Both the position numbers and the translations under genes were made by a program. Of a DNA stretch of 64,000 nucleotides, positions 36,037 through 44,956 are shown piece after piece. Location: positions 4,228,501 to 4,292,500 of the forward strand of contig CP107926.1 of NCBI GenBank assembly GCA_036015235.1, read 5' to 3'. Positions within the stretch are counted from its first letter, which is position 1, and every line of letters starts with the position of its first letter. The notes beneath the pieces are model-generated. The model saw only the letters and a program-made list of their open reading frames with translations. It did not search any database and was not told where the DNA came from. The DNA is from Streptomyces sp. NBC_00433. Its GTDB lineage: Bacteria > Actinomycetota > Actinomycetes > Streptomycetales > Streptomycetaceae.

Positions 36037-37219
36037 CCGGCTGCCGTCGCAGCACAGCCACACCCTGCCGGACGGCGGCGGCGCGCCCGCCCATCCGCCC
36101 CCGTCCGCAGCACAGAACAGAGCCAGGCCGCAACGCCTGCCCGCGCTTGGCGGCAGCGCACCGGCAGACAACGGGGACACGGGGACCAGCACCAGCATGA
36201 ACGCCGAAGCGTACGACGCCACGCCGCCGGGCGGCGGCACCGCGGGCGAGGTGCTGACCCGCTACCTGCACGAGCGCGCCGCCGCCTTCCTGCGCGGCCT
36301 CAGCCTGCGCGGTGAGAACGAGGCCGAGGCCGACGCGCTGCTGCGCGGCAGCGCCCGCCGCATCGGCGGGGTCCTGCACATCTACGCGCCGCTGACCGAC
36401 CCCGCCTGGGCCGAGCCGCTGCGGAGCGAGCTGGGCTGGCTGACCACGACGCTGGGCCGCGAGCCGCGCTACGCCACCCGGCTGGCCCGGCTGCTCGACG
36501 CGCTGCGGCGGCTGTCGGTCGCGATCGACGAGCCGGCCGTCGTGGGCGGTGCGGCGGCGCTCGCGCCGGCGCCCTCCGGCGGGCCGCTGGCCCTGGGCGC
36601 GGCCCGTGCGGGCGCCCTGCTCGAACGCCAGCTGACGCTGGCGAGGACCCGGGCGCACTCGGCCTCGCTCCAGGCCATGGGCTCCTCCCGCTTCCACGCG
36701 CTGGCCGACGCGATCGCCGTCCTGGTCTCCGATGTGCCGCTGGCACCCGCCGCTGCGGCCCCGGCACGCACCGCCCTGCCGCCGCTGGCCGCGCAGGCGT
36801 ACCGGCGGCTCGGCGACGCCGCGGCCTCACTGCCGCTGCACCGGGCAGGGCACCCGTACAACGCCGACGCGGTCCAGGCCTCGCTGGGCGCCGACCTCAC
36901 CGCCGACCTGCAGGACGCCCCCTGGCACCAGGTCCGCGTGCTGCTGCGGATGAGCCGCTACGCCGCCGAGGTCAGCCGCCCGGAGGGCGACGCCGACCGG
37001 CAGCGGCTCGCCGACGCGGCCGGGCTGCTGGAGCGGCACCGGGAGGCGGCCGAGTCCGCGTCCGCGGTCGCCTCGGCCGCCCGCACCCCGCGTATAGCGC
37101 CGGCGACCGCCTACGCCCTCGGCGTGCTGCACGCCGACCAGCGGCACGAGGTCGAAGCGGCCCGCTTCGCCTTCTCCCGGCTGTGGCAGACCGCGGTCCC
37201 GGGGCCGCGCGGGCTGTGA
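36014..37219 (+). CDS. CHAD-domain protein (polyphosphate-binding)
   Basis: This is a 401-residue protein starting at GTG 36014 (GGAGGCG six bases upstream), inside the 3' end of ppk. After an 80-residue Pro/Gln-rich leader comes an all-helical CHAD domain ([19 protein letters not shown]..., LHIYAPLTD..., [16 protein letters not shown]). The domain is rich in conserved His/Arg, consistent with binding polyanions. CHAD proteins bind polyphosphate, so the overlap with ppk makes functional sense. It overlaps the Nudix gene by four bases. Confidence 0.87.
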   Translation: MAHQQLPDRLPSQHSHTLPDGGGAPAHPPPSAAQNRARPQRLPALGGSAPADNGDTGTSTSMNAEAYDATPPGGGTAGEVLTRYLHERAAAFLRGLSLRGENEAEADALLRGSARRIGGVLHIYAPLTDPAWAEPLRSELGWLTTTLGREPRYATRLARLLDALRRLSVAIDEPAVVGGAAALAPAPSGGPLALGAARAGALLERQLTLARTRAHSASLQAMGSSRFHALADAIAVLVSDVPLAPAAAAPARTALPPLAAQAYRRLGDAAASLPLHRAGHPYNADAVQASLGADLTADLQDAPWHQVRVLLRMSRYAAEVSRPEGDADRQRLADAAGLLERHREAAESASAVASAARTPRIAPATAYALGVLHADQRHEVEAARFAFSRLWQTAVPGPRGL

Positions 37220-37623
37220 GCGGCGACAGCGCGGCCGTCCTGGCGGCCGGTGTGGTGCTCTGGCGCACCGCACCGGCGGGCATCGAGATCGCCCTGATCC
37301 ACCGGCCGCGCTACGACGACTGGAGCCTTCCCAAGGGCAAGCTCAAGCGGGGCGAGGCCTTCTCCGAGGCCGCGCTGCGCGAGACCCGCGAGGAGACGGG
37401 CCTGGCCTGCGACCTGGGCGCCGCGCTGGCCGTCACCCGCTACCTGGTCGACGGCCGCCCCAAGGAGGTCCGCTACTGGGCCGCCCGTGCCCACGCGGGC
37501 GACTTCGTCGCCAACACGGAAGTGGACGCCATGGCCTGGCTCCCCCCGACCACCGCCCGCCACCGCCTCACCCACGACCGCGACCGCCCCCTCGTCGACG
37601 CCCTCCTGCTGGCGCTGGCCTGA
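37216..37623 (+). CDS. Nudix hydrolase (MutT-like)
   Basis: A 135-residue protein. The Nudix box is complete: GKLKRGEAFSEAALRETREE followed by TGL. GTG 37216 overlaps the CHAD stop (GTGA). Related small actinobacterial Nudix proteins act on oxidised nucleotides or diadenosine/inositol polyphosphates; the ppk-CHAD context favours a phosphate-rich substrate, but this is inferred. Confidence 0.9.
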   Translation: MSGDSAAVLAAGVVLWRTAPAGIEIALIHRPRYDDWSLPKGKLKRGEAFSEAALRETREETGLACDLGAALAVTRYLVDGRPKEVRYWAARAHAGDFVANTEVDAMAWLPPTTARHRLTHDRDRPLVDALLLALA

Positions 37624-38063
37624 GCGGTAGTGCCTGCCCCTTGCCCAGGGGTTCCGCCGCCCCCGGCCGCGGCGGGCGTGGGTAGCCCCATCGCCAAGGG
37701 GGTGCCCCTCAGGGGCGCGGGCTGCGTCCGCTGTGCGGCCGACACGGCGCGCTCTGCTGCGTACGGCGGCGCCCTACAGGGGCGCGGGGCCGCACCTGAT
37801 GTGCGGCTGGCGCCGCGTGGGCGCGACCAGCCGCAGACGAGCTGCACGTCGTCACCGGCCCGAAAGGGGCTGTTGCTGTCGGAGACGGACCACCGGCCGG
37901 TGGTGGGCTGAGCGCGCAGTTCCCCGCGCCCCTGACAGGCACCCCCCTTGCCGAAGGGGCACCCCGCATCCACCGCGCCCGGGGCCGGCGCGACCCGCTG
38001 CACAAGGGGAACGTGCGTACCTCCCGCCCCCCTGGAAGGGCCGGCACCGGGCTGACGGGTGAG
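37624..38063. repeat. Intergenic region with dispersed repeats, including an inverted composite unit
   Basis: No supported gene. Repeat cores occur at 37711-37721, around 37775, and at 37911-37934 (inverted). The segment about 37830-37935 is the reverse complement of the composite unit at 27256-27345, including ACCACCGGCCGGTGGT at 37889-37904 and the GACAGCAACAGCCCC stretch. The pstS control region begins at 38064. Confidence 0.7.
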
Positions 38064-38118
38064 GTTCACCTTCAGTTAACCCTCTCCCGTTGGTCGCTTC
38101 ACCTGATCTGCCTAATTT
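38064..38118 (+). promoter_or_regulatory. PHO box and promoter of pstS
   Basis: Eleven-base direct repeats start at 38064 (GTTCACCTTCA), 38075 (GTTAACCCTCT), 38086 (degenerate) and 38097 (CTTCACCTGAT), matching the PhoP direct-repeat unit of Streptomyces. TAATTT at 38113-38118 is a good -10 just downstream, so PhoP would occupy the -35 position as an activator during phosphate starvation. Confidence 0.85.
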
Positions 38119-38214
38119 CGGCCTTACCGGTGAGCACCAGCCGCCGGAGCACGCGGATACACAACTCTCTGCTTCGCCGTCGATCCGGCGGGCTCTCGGA
38201 AGGAACACACGAAG

Positions 38215-39381
38215 GTGAAGCTTCAGCGTAAGAGCGGGCTGCGGGCCCTGACCGTCGGCGCGGTCGCGATTACCGGTGCGCTCGTCCTGTCGGCCTGCGG
38301 TTCGGACGACAACAGCGACAGCAGCAGCACACCGAGCAACTCGGCCAGCAGCTCGAGCAGCGCGTCGAGCGGCACCGGCACCAACGCGATGGGTATCTCC
38401 TGCGCGCCCGGCAAGCTCCTGTCCTCGGGTTCGACCGCCCAGCAGAACGCGATCGAGACCTGGGTCAAGGACTACCAGCAGGCCTGCAGCGGCTCCACGA
38501 TCAACTACAAGCCGTCCTCCTCCGGCGAGGGCATCATCGACTTCAACAACGGCACGGACGCCTTCGCGGGCTCCGACTCGCCGCTGAAGCCCGAAGAGGT
38601 CGCCAAGTCCAAGAGCGTCTGCACCGGTGGCACGGGCATCAACATCCCGATGGTCGGCGGCCCGATCGCGATCGGCTACAACCTGCCGGGCGTCAACAAC
38701 CTCGTGCTGAACGGCTCCGCGCTGGCGAAGATCTTCAACGGCAAGATCACCACCTGGAACGACGCGGCCATCAAGGCGCTCAACCCGGGTGTCACCCTGC
38801 CGAGCACCAAGATCCAGTCCGTCCACCGCCAGGACGACTCCGGCACGACCGACAACCTGACCAAGTACTTCAAGGGCTCCGCGCCGGCCGACTGGCCGTA
38901 CGAGCACGCCAAGGCGTGGGCCGCCAAGGGTGGCCAGGCCGCCGCGAAGTCCGCGGGTGTCGCCGCGCTGGTGAAGCAGACCGAGGGCTCGATCGGCTAC
39001 TTCGAGCTGTCCTACGCGACCGCCAGCCAGATCCCCACGGTCAAGATCAACACCGGCGCCTCCGCCCCGGTCGAGGCCACCACCGCCAACGCCTCCGCGG
39101 GCATCGCCCAGGCGAAGGTCACCGGCACCGCCCCCGACCTGGCGCTGGACCTCGGCGCCGCGTACACCACCAAGGCGGACAACGCCTACCCGATCGTCCT
39201 GGTGACGTACGAGATCGCCTGCGACAAGGGCAACAAGGCCGACACCCTGGCCCTGACCAAGTCCTTCCTGAACTACATCGCGAGCGACGCCGGCCAGGCC
39301 AAGCTCTCGGACGCGGGCTACGCGCCGCTGCCGGCCGCGATCGCCACGCAGGTCCGCACCACCATCTCCGCCCTTTCCTGA
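38215..39381 (+). CDS. pstS: Phosphate ABC transporter substrate-binding lipoprotein
   Basis: This is a 388-residue protein. A lipoprotein signal (MKLQRKSGLRALTVG...LVLSAC, lipobox LSAC) is followed by a Ser-rich linker and the phosphate-binding domain (GEGIIDFNNGTDAFAGSDSPL, GPIAIGYNLPG, RQDDSGTTDNLTKYF). It captures phosphate outside the membrane for PstCAB. It starts at GTG 38215 behind AAGGAA, controlled by the PHO box at 38064. A strong hairpin after the stop probably makes it more abundant than the rest of the operon. Confidence 0.95.
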   Translation: MKLQRKSGLRALTVGAVAITGALVLSACGSDDNSDSSSTPSNSASSSSSASSGTGTNAMGISCAPGKLLSSGSTAQQNAIETWVKDYQQACSGSTINYKPSSSGEGIIDFNNGTDAFAGSDSPLKPEEVAKSKSVCTGGTGINIPMVGGPIAIGYNLPGVNNLVLNGSALAKIFNGKITTWNDAAIKALNPGVTLPSTKIQSVHRQDDSGTTDNLTKYFKGSAPADWPYEHAKAWAAKGGQAAAKSAGVAALVKQTEGSIGYFELSYATASQIPTVKINTGASAPVEATTANASAGIAQAKVTGTAPDLALDLGAAYTTKADNAYPIVLVTYEIACDKGNKADTLALTKSFLNYIASDAGQAKLSDAGYAPLPAAIATQVRTTISALS

Positions 39382-39387
39382 TCGAAG

Positions 39388-39428
39388 CGCGGAGGGTCCC
39401 GCGGCCGACGGCCGCGGGACCCTCCGCG
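39388..39428 (+). terminator. Strong hairpin between pstS and pstC
   Basis: A perfect 19-bp stem (39388-39406 with 39410-39428) with a 3-base loop, seven bases after the pstS stop and 59 bp before pstC. No T-run follows. It likely gives partial termination or stabilises pstS mRNA, matching the need for excess binding protein. Confidence 0.8.
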
Positions 39429-39487
39429 TATCCGGTGCACCGCCGCCGGGGGAGTCCGCTCCCCCACCCAGACCGGAGAAAACACAC

Positions 39488-40474
39488 ATGACAACCACCG
39501 CTCCACCCCCGACAAGGCCTGAGCCGCACCGGGCCGCGAAGGCCGTGTCCCGCCCCGGCGACCGGATCTTCGCCGGCATGGCCCGCGGATCCGGCATCCT
39601 GCTGCTGGTCGTGATGGCAGCCATCGCGATCTTCCTGACCGTCCGCGCGGTCAACGCCATCTCCAAGGACCACGGCAACTTCCTGACCACCTTCGAGTGG
39701 ACGCCGAGCCTGAACCCGCCGGTCTTCGGCATCGCGGTCCTGGCCTACGGCACCGTGGTCAGCTCGATCATCGCGATGGCCATCGCCGTGCCGATCGCGA
39801 TCGGCATCGCGCTGTTCATCACCCACTACGCACCGCGCCGCCTGGGCGGTCCGATCGCCTACGTGATCGACCTGCTCGCCGCGGTCCCCAGCATCGTCTA
39901 CGGCCTGTGGGGCGCCCTCTTCCTGGTGCCGCACCTGAGGGGCGTCAACCTCTGGCTGGACAACTACTTCAGCTGGACCTACATCTTCCACAAGCAGGAC
40001 CCGAACTCCGCGGCCCGCTCGCTGTTCACCGTGGGCATCCTGCTGGCGATCATGATCCTGCCGATCATCACCAACGTCAGCCGCGAAGTGATCAACCAGG
40101 TGCCGAAGATGCACGAGGAGGCGGCGCTCGCGCTCGGCGCGACCCGCTGGGAGGTCATCCGCCTGTCGGTGCTGCCCTTCGCCCGCTCCGGCATCATCAG
40201 CGCGTCCATGCTGGGCCTGGGCCGCGCCCTCGGCGAGACCATGGCGGTCGCCACCGTGCTGTCCGCCTCGCCGGTCCTGTCCGCCCGCATCCTGGACCCG
40301 GTCGGCGGCACCTTCTCGCAGAACATCGTCGCGAAGTTCGGTGAGGCCGACGACTTCGGCCGGGACGCGCTGATCGCCTCCGGCCTGGTGCTGTTCCTGA
40401 TCACCCTGCTGGTCAACGGCGCCGCGCGGATCATCATCCAGCGCCGTAAGGAATACTCGGGGGCCAACGCATGA
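39488..40474 (+). CDS. pstC: Phosphate ABC transporter permease PstC
   Basis: A 328-residue permease with six main hydrophobic segments. The inner-membrane EAA-type loop is present (EEAALALGATRWEVIRLSVLPFARSGI), followed by LGRALGETMAVA. GGAGAA precedes the ATG by eight bases. It ends with a 4-base overlap into pstA. Confidence 0.95.
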   Translation: MTTTAPPPTRPEPHRAAKAVSRPGDRIFAGMARGSGILLLVVMAAIAIFLTVRAVNAISKDHGNFLTTFEWTPSLNPPVFGIAVLAYGTVVSSIIAMAIAVPIAIGIALFITHYAPRRLGGPIAYVIDLLAAVPSIVYGLWGALFLVPHLRGVNLWLDNYFSWTYIFHKQDPNSAARSLFTVGILLAIMILPIITNVSREVINQVPKMHEEAALALGATRWEVIRLSVLPFARSGIISASMLGLGRALGETMAVATVLSASPVLSARILDPVGGTFSQNIVAKFGEADDFGRDALIASGLVLFLITLLVNGAARIIIQRRKEYSGANA

Positions 40475-41550
40475 GCGACACGATCCTGGACGCCAAGCAG
40501 GCGTCCGACCGGCCCGCCTCCCCGCGGCTCGCGTCCCGCCACCTGCCGCGCTGGAGCCCGCTGGCCATCGCCGCCGGCGCGATCGCGGCAGGCGTGGCCA
40601 TCGGCGCCGGCGCCGGGCTGAGCAGCCACATCCAGTGGGGCCTGATCGCCCTGCTGCTCTTCGTGGCCGGCTCGTACGCCATCACCGCCCGGGTCGAGGG
40701 CCGCAGGCAGGCCAAGGACCGGGTGGCCACCAGCCTGGTCTGGTCGAGCTTCATCCTGGCCGTCATCCCGCTGTACTCGCTGGTCGAGACCACGGTCCGC
40801 AAGGGCGCCGGCGTCATCGACGGCACCTTCCTGACGCACTCGATGAACAACGTGCTGACCATCCAGCCCGGCGGCGGCGTCTACCACGCCATCATCGGCA
40901 CCCTGGAGCAGGTCGGCATCGCCACCGTCATCGCCGCCCCGCTGGGCATGCTCACCGCGATCTACCTCGTGGAGTACGGCAAGGGGAAGCTCGCGAAGTG
41001 GGTGACCTTCTTCGTCGACGTCATGACCGGCATCCCGTCGATCGTGGCGGGTCTGTTCATCCTGTCGGTCTGGTTCGTGGCCTTCGACAAGGCCCCGGCG
41101 TCCGGCTTCGCCGGCTCGCTGGCCCTGTCGCTGCTGATGATGCCGGTCGTGGTGCGCTCCACCGAGGAGATGCTCAAGCTCGTCCCGAACGAGCTGCGCG
41201 AGGCCTCGCTCGCACTCGGCGTCCCGAAGTGGCGCACCACCGTCAAGGTGGTCCTGCCGACGGCCGTCGGCGGCATCACCACCGGCATCATGCTGGCCAT
41301 CGCGCGTATCGCGGGTGAGAGCGCCCCGATCGCCCTGCTGGTCTTCGGCAGTGCGGCGATCAACACCAACCCGTTCAAGGACCCGCAGTCCTCGCTGCCG
41401 TACTACATCTTCGAGCAGTACAACAACGGGAACCAGCCCAGCTACGACCGCGCGTGGGGCGCCGCCCTGGTCCTCATCGCGTTCGTGATGATCCTGAACC
41501 TGATCGCCCGGCTCATCTCCCGCTGGAAGGCGCCCAAGGCCGGTCGCTGA
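40471..41550 (+). CDS. pstA: Phosphate ABC transporter permease PstA
   Basis: A 359-residue permease. Compared with typical PstA (about 290) it has an N-terminal extension holding one or two extra hydrophobic segments (residues about 30-65). The EAA loop reads LREASLALGVPKWRTTVKVVLPTAVGGI, followed by IARIAGESAPI. ATG 40471 overlaps the pstC stop (ATGA). Confidence 0.95.
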   Translation: MSDTILDAKQASDRPASPRLASRHLPRWSPLAIAAGAIAAGVAIGAGAGLSSHIQWGLIALLLFVAGSYAITARVEGRRQAKDRVATSLVWSSFILAVIPLYSLVETTVRKGAGVIDGTFLTHSMNNVLTIQPGGGVYHAIIGTLEQVGIATVIAAPLGMLTAIYLVEYGKGKLAKWVTFFVDVMTGIPSIVAGLFILSVWFVAFDKAPASGFAGSLALSLLMMPVVVRSTEEMLKLVPNELREASLALGVPKWRTTVKVVLPTAVGGITTGIMLAIARIAGESAPIALLVFGSAAINTNPFKDPQSSLPYYIFEQYNNGNQPSYDRAWGAALVLIAFVMILNLIARLISRWKAPKAGR

Positions 41551-41601
41551 CGCGGCCACTCCCAGCAGTCAGCGACCGCCCGCAGAAATGAAGTGATCCC
41601 C

Positions 41602-42378
41602 ATGGCCAAACGAATCGACATCAGCGGCCTGTCCGCGTACTACAGCGCCTTCAAGGCGATCGACGACATCTCGATGACCATCGAGCCCGGCTCGGTGACG
41701 GCCTTCATCGGCCCGTCCGGCTGCGGCAAGTCGACCTTCCTGCGCACCCTGAACCGCATGCACGAGGTCACCCCCGGCGGCCGCGTCGAGGGCAAGGTGC
41801 TGCTGGACGACGAGAACCTCTACGGCGCCGGCGTCGACCCGGTGACCGTCCGCCGCACCGTCGGCATGGTCTTCCAGCGCCCGAACCCCTTCCCCACCAT
41901 GTCGATCTACGACAACGTGGCGGCCGGCCTCAAGCTGAACGGCGTCCGCAAGAAGAACGAGCTGGACTCCATCGTCGAGAAGTCCCTCAAGGGCGCCAAC
42001 CTCTGGAACGAGGTCAAGGACCGGCTGAACAAGCCCGGCTCCGGCCTGTCCGGCGGCCAGCAGCAGCGGCTGTGCATCGCCCGCGCCATCGCGGTCGAGC
42101 CGCAGGTGCTGCTGATGGACGAGCCGTGCTCCGCGCTCGACCCGATCTCCACCCTCGCCATCGAGGACCTGATCGGCGAGCTGAAGACCCGGTTCACCAT
42201 CGTCATCGTGACCCACAACATGCAGCAGGCCGCCCGCGTCTCGGACCGTACGGCCTTCTTCAACCTGTCGGCGGTGGGCCAGCCCGGCAAGCTCATCGAG
42301 ATCGACGACACCCAGCGGATCTTCTCCAACCCGTCCGTGCAGGCCACCGAGGACTACATCTCCGGCCGCTTCGGATAA
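41602..42378 (+). CDS. pstB: Phosphate ABC transporter ATPase PstB
   Basis: A 258-residue ATPase. Walker [10 protein letters not shown] (37-45), signature LSGGQQQRL, Walker B VLLMDEP and the H-loop VTHNMQQA are intact. ATG 41602 is chosen; GTG 41593 in frame is possible. It ends the operon; a bidirectional terminator follows at 42424. Confidence 0.96.
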   Translation: MAKRIDISGLSAYYSAFKAIDDISMTIEPGSVTAFIGPSGCGKSTFLRTLNRMHEVTPGGRVEGKVLLDDENLYGAGVDPVTVRRTVGMVFQRPNPFPTMSIYDNVAAGLKLNGVRKKNELDSIVEKSLKGANLWNEVKDRLNKPGSGLSGGQQQRLCIARAIAVEPQVLLMDEPCSALDPISTLAIEDLIGELKTRFTIVIVTHNMQQAARVSDRTAFFNLSAVGQPGKLIEIDDTQRIFSNPSVQATEDYISGRFG

Positions 42379-42423
42379 CCAGGACCGCCGTGCGGTGCTG
42401 CATGGCGGTGCCACCGCAAGGCG

Positions 42424-42458
42424 CAGGCCCCGCCCCCTGTCACAGGGGGCGGGGCCTG
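42424..42458. terminator. Bidirectional terminator between pstB and pit
   Basis: A perfect 16-bp stem (42424-42439 with 42443-42458) and a 3-base loop sit between two convergent genes. Symmetry suggests it stops transcription from both sides. Confidence 0.85.
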
Positions 42459-42482
42459 ATCCGCTTCCGGGGCCCGGCGGGC

Positions 42483-43478
42483 TCAGCCGAAGACCAGCTT
42501 GACGACGTAGTAGCAGGCGGCGGCGACCAGCGCGGCGGCCGGCATGGTGATGAACCAGCCCGCCACGATGTTCTTGGCCACGCCCCAGCGGACCGCCTTG
42601 ACCCGGCGGGTCGCGCCGACACCCATGATCGACGATGTGATGACGTGGGTGGTCGAGACCGGCGCCTGGAAGATGTACGAGGTCGCGTAGAGGATCGACG
42701 CGGACGTCGTCTCGGCGGCGAAGCCCTGCGGCGGGTCCAGGTCGATGATCCGCCGGCCCAGGGTGCGCATGATCCGCCAGCCGCCGGCGTACGTGCCGAG
42801 CGACATCATCGCCGCGCACACGAACTTGACCCAGATCGGGATGCCGAAGCCCTTGGACGGGTCGTGGATCACCAGCGCGAGCACCACGACGCCCATGGTC
42901 TTCTGCGCGTCCTGCAGACCGTGGCCCAGCGCCATGCCGGCCGCCGAGACGGTCTGCGCGATACGGAAGCCGCGCTTGGCCTTGTGCGGGTTGGTCTTCC
43001 GGAAGAACCACAGGATCGCCAGCATGATCAGGAAGCCGAGGACCAGGCCGACGACGGGCGACACGAACATCGGCACGATGACCTTGTCGACCACGCCCGA
43101 CCAGTGCACGGTCGTACCGCCGGCGAGCGCCGCGCCCACCAGCCCGCCGAACAGCGCGTGGCTGGAACTCGACGGCAGTCCGAAATACCAGGTGGCCAGA
43201 TTCCAGAAGATCGCGCCGGCCAGCGCCGCGAAGAGGATGGCCATGCCGGAGCGGCCGTGCGGGGTGCCGATCAGGCCCTCGCTGACCGTCTTGGCCACGC
43301 CGCTGCCCAGGAAGGCGCCGGCCAGGTTCATCACCGCGGCCATGGCCAGCGCCGCCTTGGGCGTCAGCGCCCGGGTGGAGACCGAGGTGGCGATGGCGTT
43401 CGCCGAGTCGTGGAAACCGTTGGTGTAGGTGAAGAAGAGCGCCACCAGGATGGTGACGATCAGCACAAAGGTGTCCAC
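42483..43478 (-). CDS. pit: Low-affinity inorganic phosphate transporter (Pit family)
   Basis: A 331-residue permease with about ten hydrophobic segments. Both Pit signatures are present: TNGFHDSANAIATSV near the N-terminus and GHGLQDAQKTMGVV in the middle. It starts at GTG 43478, five bases after the DUF47 gene stop. A Pit/DUF47 pair is the usual layout. It converges with pstB, so high- and low-affinity phosphate uptake are neighbours. Confidence 0.94.
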   Translation of the reverse strand: MDTFVLIVTILVALFFTYTNGFHDSANAIATSVSTRALTPKAALAMAAVMNLAGAFLGSGVAKTVSEGLIGTPHGRSGMAILFAALAGAIFWNLATWYFGLPSSSSHALFGGLVGAALAGGTTVHWSGVVDKVIVPMFVSPVVGLVLGFLIMLAILWFFRKTNPHKAKRGFRIAQTVSAAGMALGHGLQDAQKTMGVVVLALVIHDPSKGFGIPIWVKFVCAAMMSLGTYAGGWRIMRTLGRRIIDLDPPQGFAAETTSASILYATSYIFQAPVSTTHVITSSIMGVGATRRVKAVRWGVAKNIVAGWFITMPAAALVAAACYYVVKLVFG

Positions 43479-43483
43479 GTGGG

Positions 43484-44104
43484 TCAGGACTCCTTGACCG
43501 CGATGGTCTCCACCGTGTTCGCCACGTGCTCGAACGCGTCCGCGGCCTCCTCCAGCACATCCACGATCTGCTTGAGCTTGAGCACCTCCATGGCGTCGTA
43601 CTTGCCGTTGAAGAGCTGGGCGAGCAGCTTGCGGTGGATCTGGTCGGCCTGGTTCTCCAGCCGGTTGACCTCGATCCAGTACTCGGTGAGGTTGGACATC
43701 GTCCGCAGGTTCGGCATCGCCTCGGCGGTCAGCTCCGCCGCCCTGGCCAACACCTCGATCTGCTGCTCGACGCCCTTCGGCAGCTCCTCGACGTTGTAGA
43801 GGACGACCAGGTCGACGGCCTCCTCCATGAAGTCCATGATGTCGTCGAGCGAACCGGCGAGGGTGTAGATGTCCTCCCGGTCGAAGGGGGTGATGAAGGA
43901 GGAGTTCAGCTGGTGGAAGATCGCGTGGGTGGCGTCGTCTCCCGCGTGCTCCGCCGCCCGCATCCTCTCGGCGATCTCGATGCGGGTAGCCGAATCGGCT
44001 CCGAGCAGTTCCATGAGGAGCTTCGAACCGGTGACGATGTTGTCCGCGGACGCGGCGAACATGTCGTAGAAGCTCGTCTCCCTGGGGGTCAGACGAAAGC
44101 GCAC
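43484..44104 (-). CDS. DUF47/PhoU-like Pit accessory protein
   Basis: A 206-residue all-helical protein of the DUF47 family (FYDMFAASADNIV at the start; FDREDIYTLAGSLDDIMDFMEEA is a signature). Such proteins regulate the Pit transporter encoded next to them. No PHO box is evident upstream, so phosphate regulation cannot be shown from sequence. Confidence 0.9.
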   Translation of the reverse strand: MRFRLTPRETSFYDMFAASADNIVTGSKLLMELLGADSATRIEIAERMRAAEHAGDDATHAIFHQLNSSFITPFDREDIYTLAGSLDDIMDFMEEAVDLVVLYNVEELPKGVEQQIEVLARAAELTAEAMPNLRTMSNLTEYWIEVNRLENQADQIHRKLLAQLFNGKYDAMEVLKLKQIVDVLEEAADAFEHVANTVETIAVKES

Positions 44105-44250
44105 GTGGGTTCCTCGGGATACATCGGAGTCGGTCTCGTTGATGCTAGGCGCAACATCCGGCCACAGCTAACCGGCGTCATCCAGTGTCGCCCATGGGAC
44201 AGAGTCCCCCGGACGGGGGATGCGTCGCACACGGTACCGATTCGGTAAGA

Positions 44251-44269
44251 TATACCCACCAGGGGTATA
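44251..44269. promoter_or_regulatory. CsoR operator
   Basis: TATACCC-ACCAG-GGGTATA is a perfect 7-bp inverted repeat with a 5-base centre, 23 bp before the csoR ATG. It matches the TACCC...GGGTA type of site bound by Cu-free CsoR, so csoR is probably autoregulated. Confidence 0.85.
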
Positions 44270-44292
44270 AGGGGACAGAGAGGGCGGGCGGG

Positions 44293-44640
44293 ATGACGGA
44301 GACGGCAGTGACGGATTCAACAGCGGGACCGGCAGACGAGATTGTGTCGCCGCCCGGGCCGCATGGCTATAGCCACGACAAGGAGTCCCATCTCAAACGG
44401 CTGCGCAGGATCGAGGGCCAGATCCGCGGGCTGCAGCGGATGGTCGAGCAGGACGTCTACTGCGTCGACATCCTGACCCAGGTCTCCGCCAGCACGAAGG
44501 GGCTGCAGTCCTTCGCGCTGCAACTGCTCGAAGAGCACCTGCGGCACTGCGTCGCCGCGGCGGCGGTCGGCGGCGGCCCGGAGATCGACGAGAAGGTCGC
44601 CGAGGCGACGGCGGCGATAGCGCGCCTGCTGCGGACCTAG
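44293..44640 (+). CDS. csoR: CsoR-family copper-sensing repressor
   Basis: A 115-residue all-helical protein. The Cu(I) ligands are present as C57 (DVYCVDI), H82 and C86 (EEHLRHC), the C-H-C trio of CsoR. The DNA-binding first helix reads ESHLKRLRRIEGQIRGLQRM. ATG 44293 follows GGGCGGG; the operator is just upstream. No copZ/copA is adjacent, as in other Streptomyces where CsoR acts at distant targets. Confidence 0.93.
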   Translation: MTETAVTDSTAGPADEIVSPPGPHGYSHDKESHLKRLRRIEGQIRGLQRMVEQDVYCVDILTQVSASTKGLQSFALQLLEEHLRHCVAAAAVGGGPEIDEKVAEATAAIARLLRT

Positions 44641-44652
44641 CGGACGGCGCTG

Positions 44653-44679
44653 GTGGGCCTGGCGGCCCTGCCGGCCCAC
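44653..44679. terminator. Hairpin between csoR and a convergent small gene
   Basis: GTGGGCC pairs with GGCCCAC and an inner GGC with GCC around a short loop, with one bulged T. It lies between two convergent stop codons. Confidence 0.5.
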
Positions 44680-44831
44680 TAGCGGTCGACTTCCAGCACC
44701 TCGTCGATACGGGCGAAGCTCAGCCGCTCCTCGTCAGCGGTGGAAGCGGCGATGATCAGCTCCCCGCACAGTTCGATCTCGGCGAGGGCCACGGGGTCGT
44801 CCTGGACTGTTGCCCCGGGCGACGGCACCAT
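44679..44831 (-). CDS. 50-residue small acidic protein
   Basis: ATG complementary to 44829-44831 has GGAGGAGGTGG about eight bases upstream, one of the best ribosome sites in the window. The product starts MVPSPGATVQDD and ends FARIDEVLEVDR; it is acidic and probably helical. I recall similar unnamed proteins in Streptomyces; no function known. Confidence 0.7.
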   Translation of the reverse strand: MVPSPGATVQDDPVALAEIELCGELIIAASTADEERLSFARIDEVLEVDR

Positions 44832-44956
44832 CTCCGCACCACCTCCTCCGCCAAGCGTCCCGTCCAACGGCCGCCATCCAGCGTAAGGACCACCCCTGCC
44901 CCGGCGCATGGCACGTAAGGACCATTTTCCGGGCCCCCCCCCGGCCCGGCGCCCGA

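Noticed and set aside
37630..38062. Frames of 90-110 residues between nudix and pstS
   Set aside because: Repeat-derived, no ribosome sites, and similar frames appear wherever the repeat occurs.
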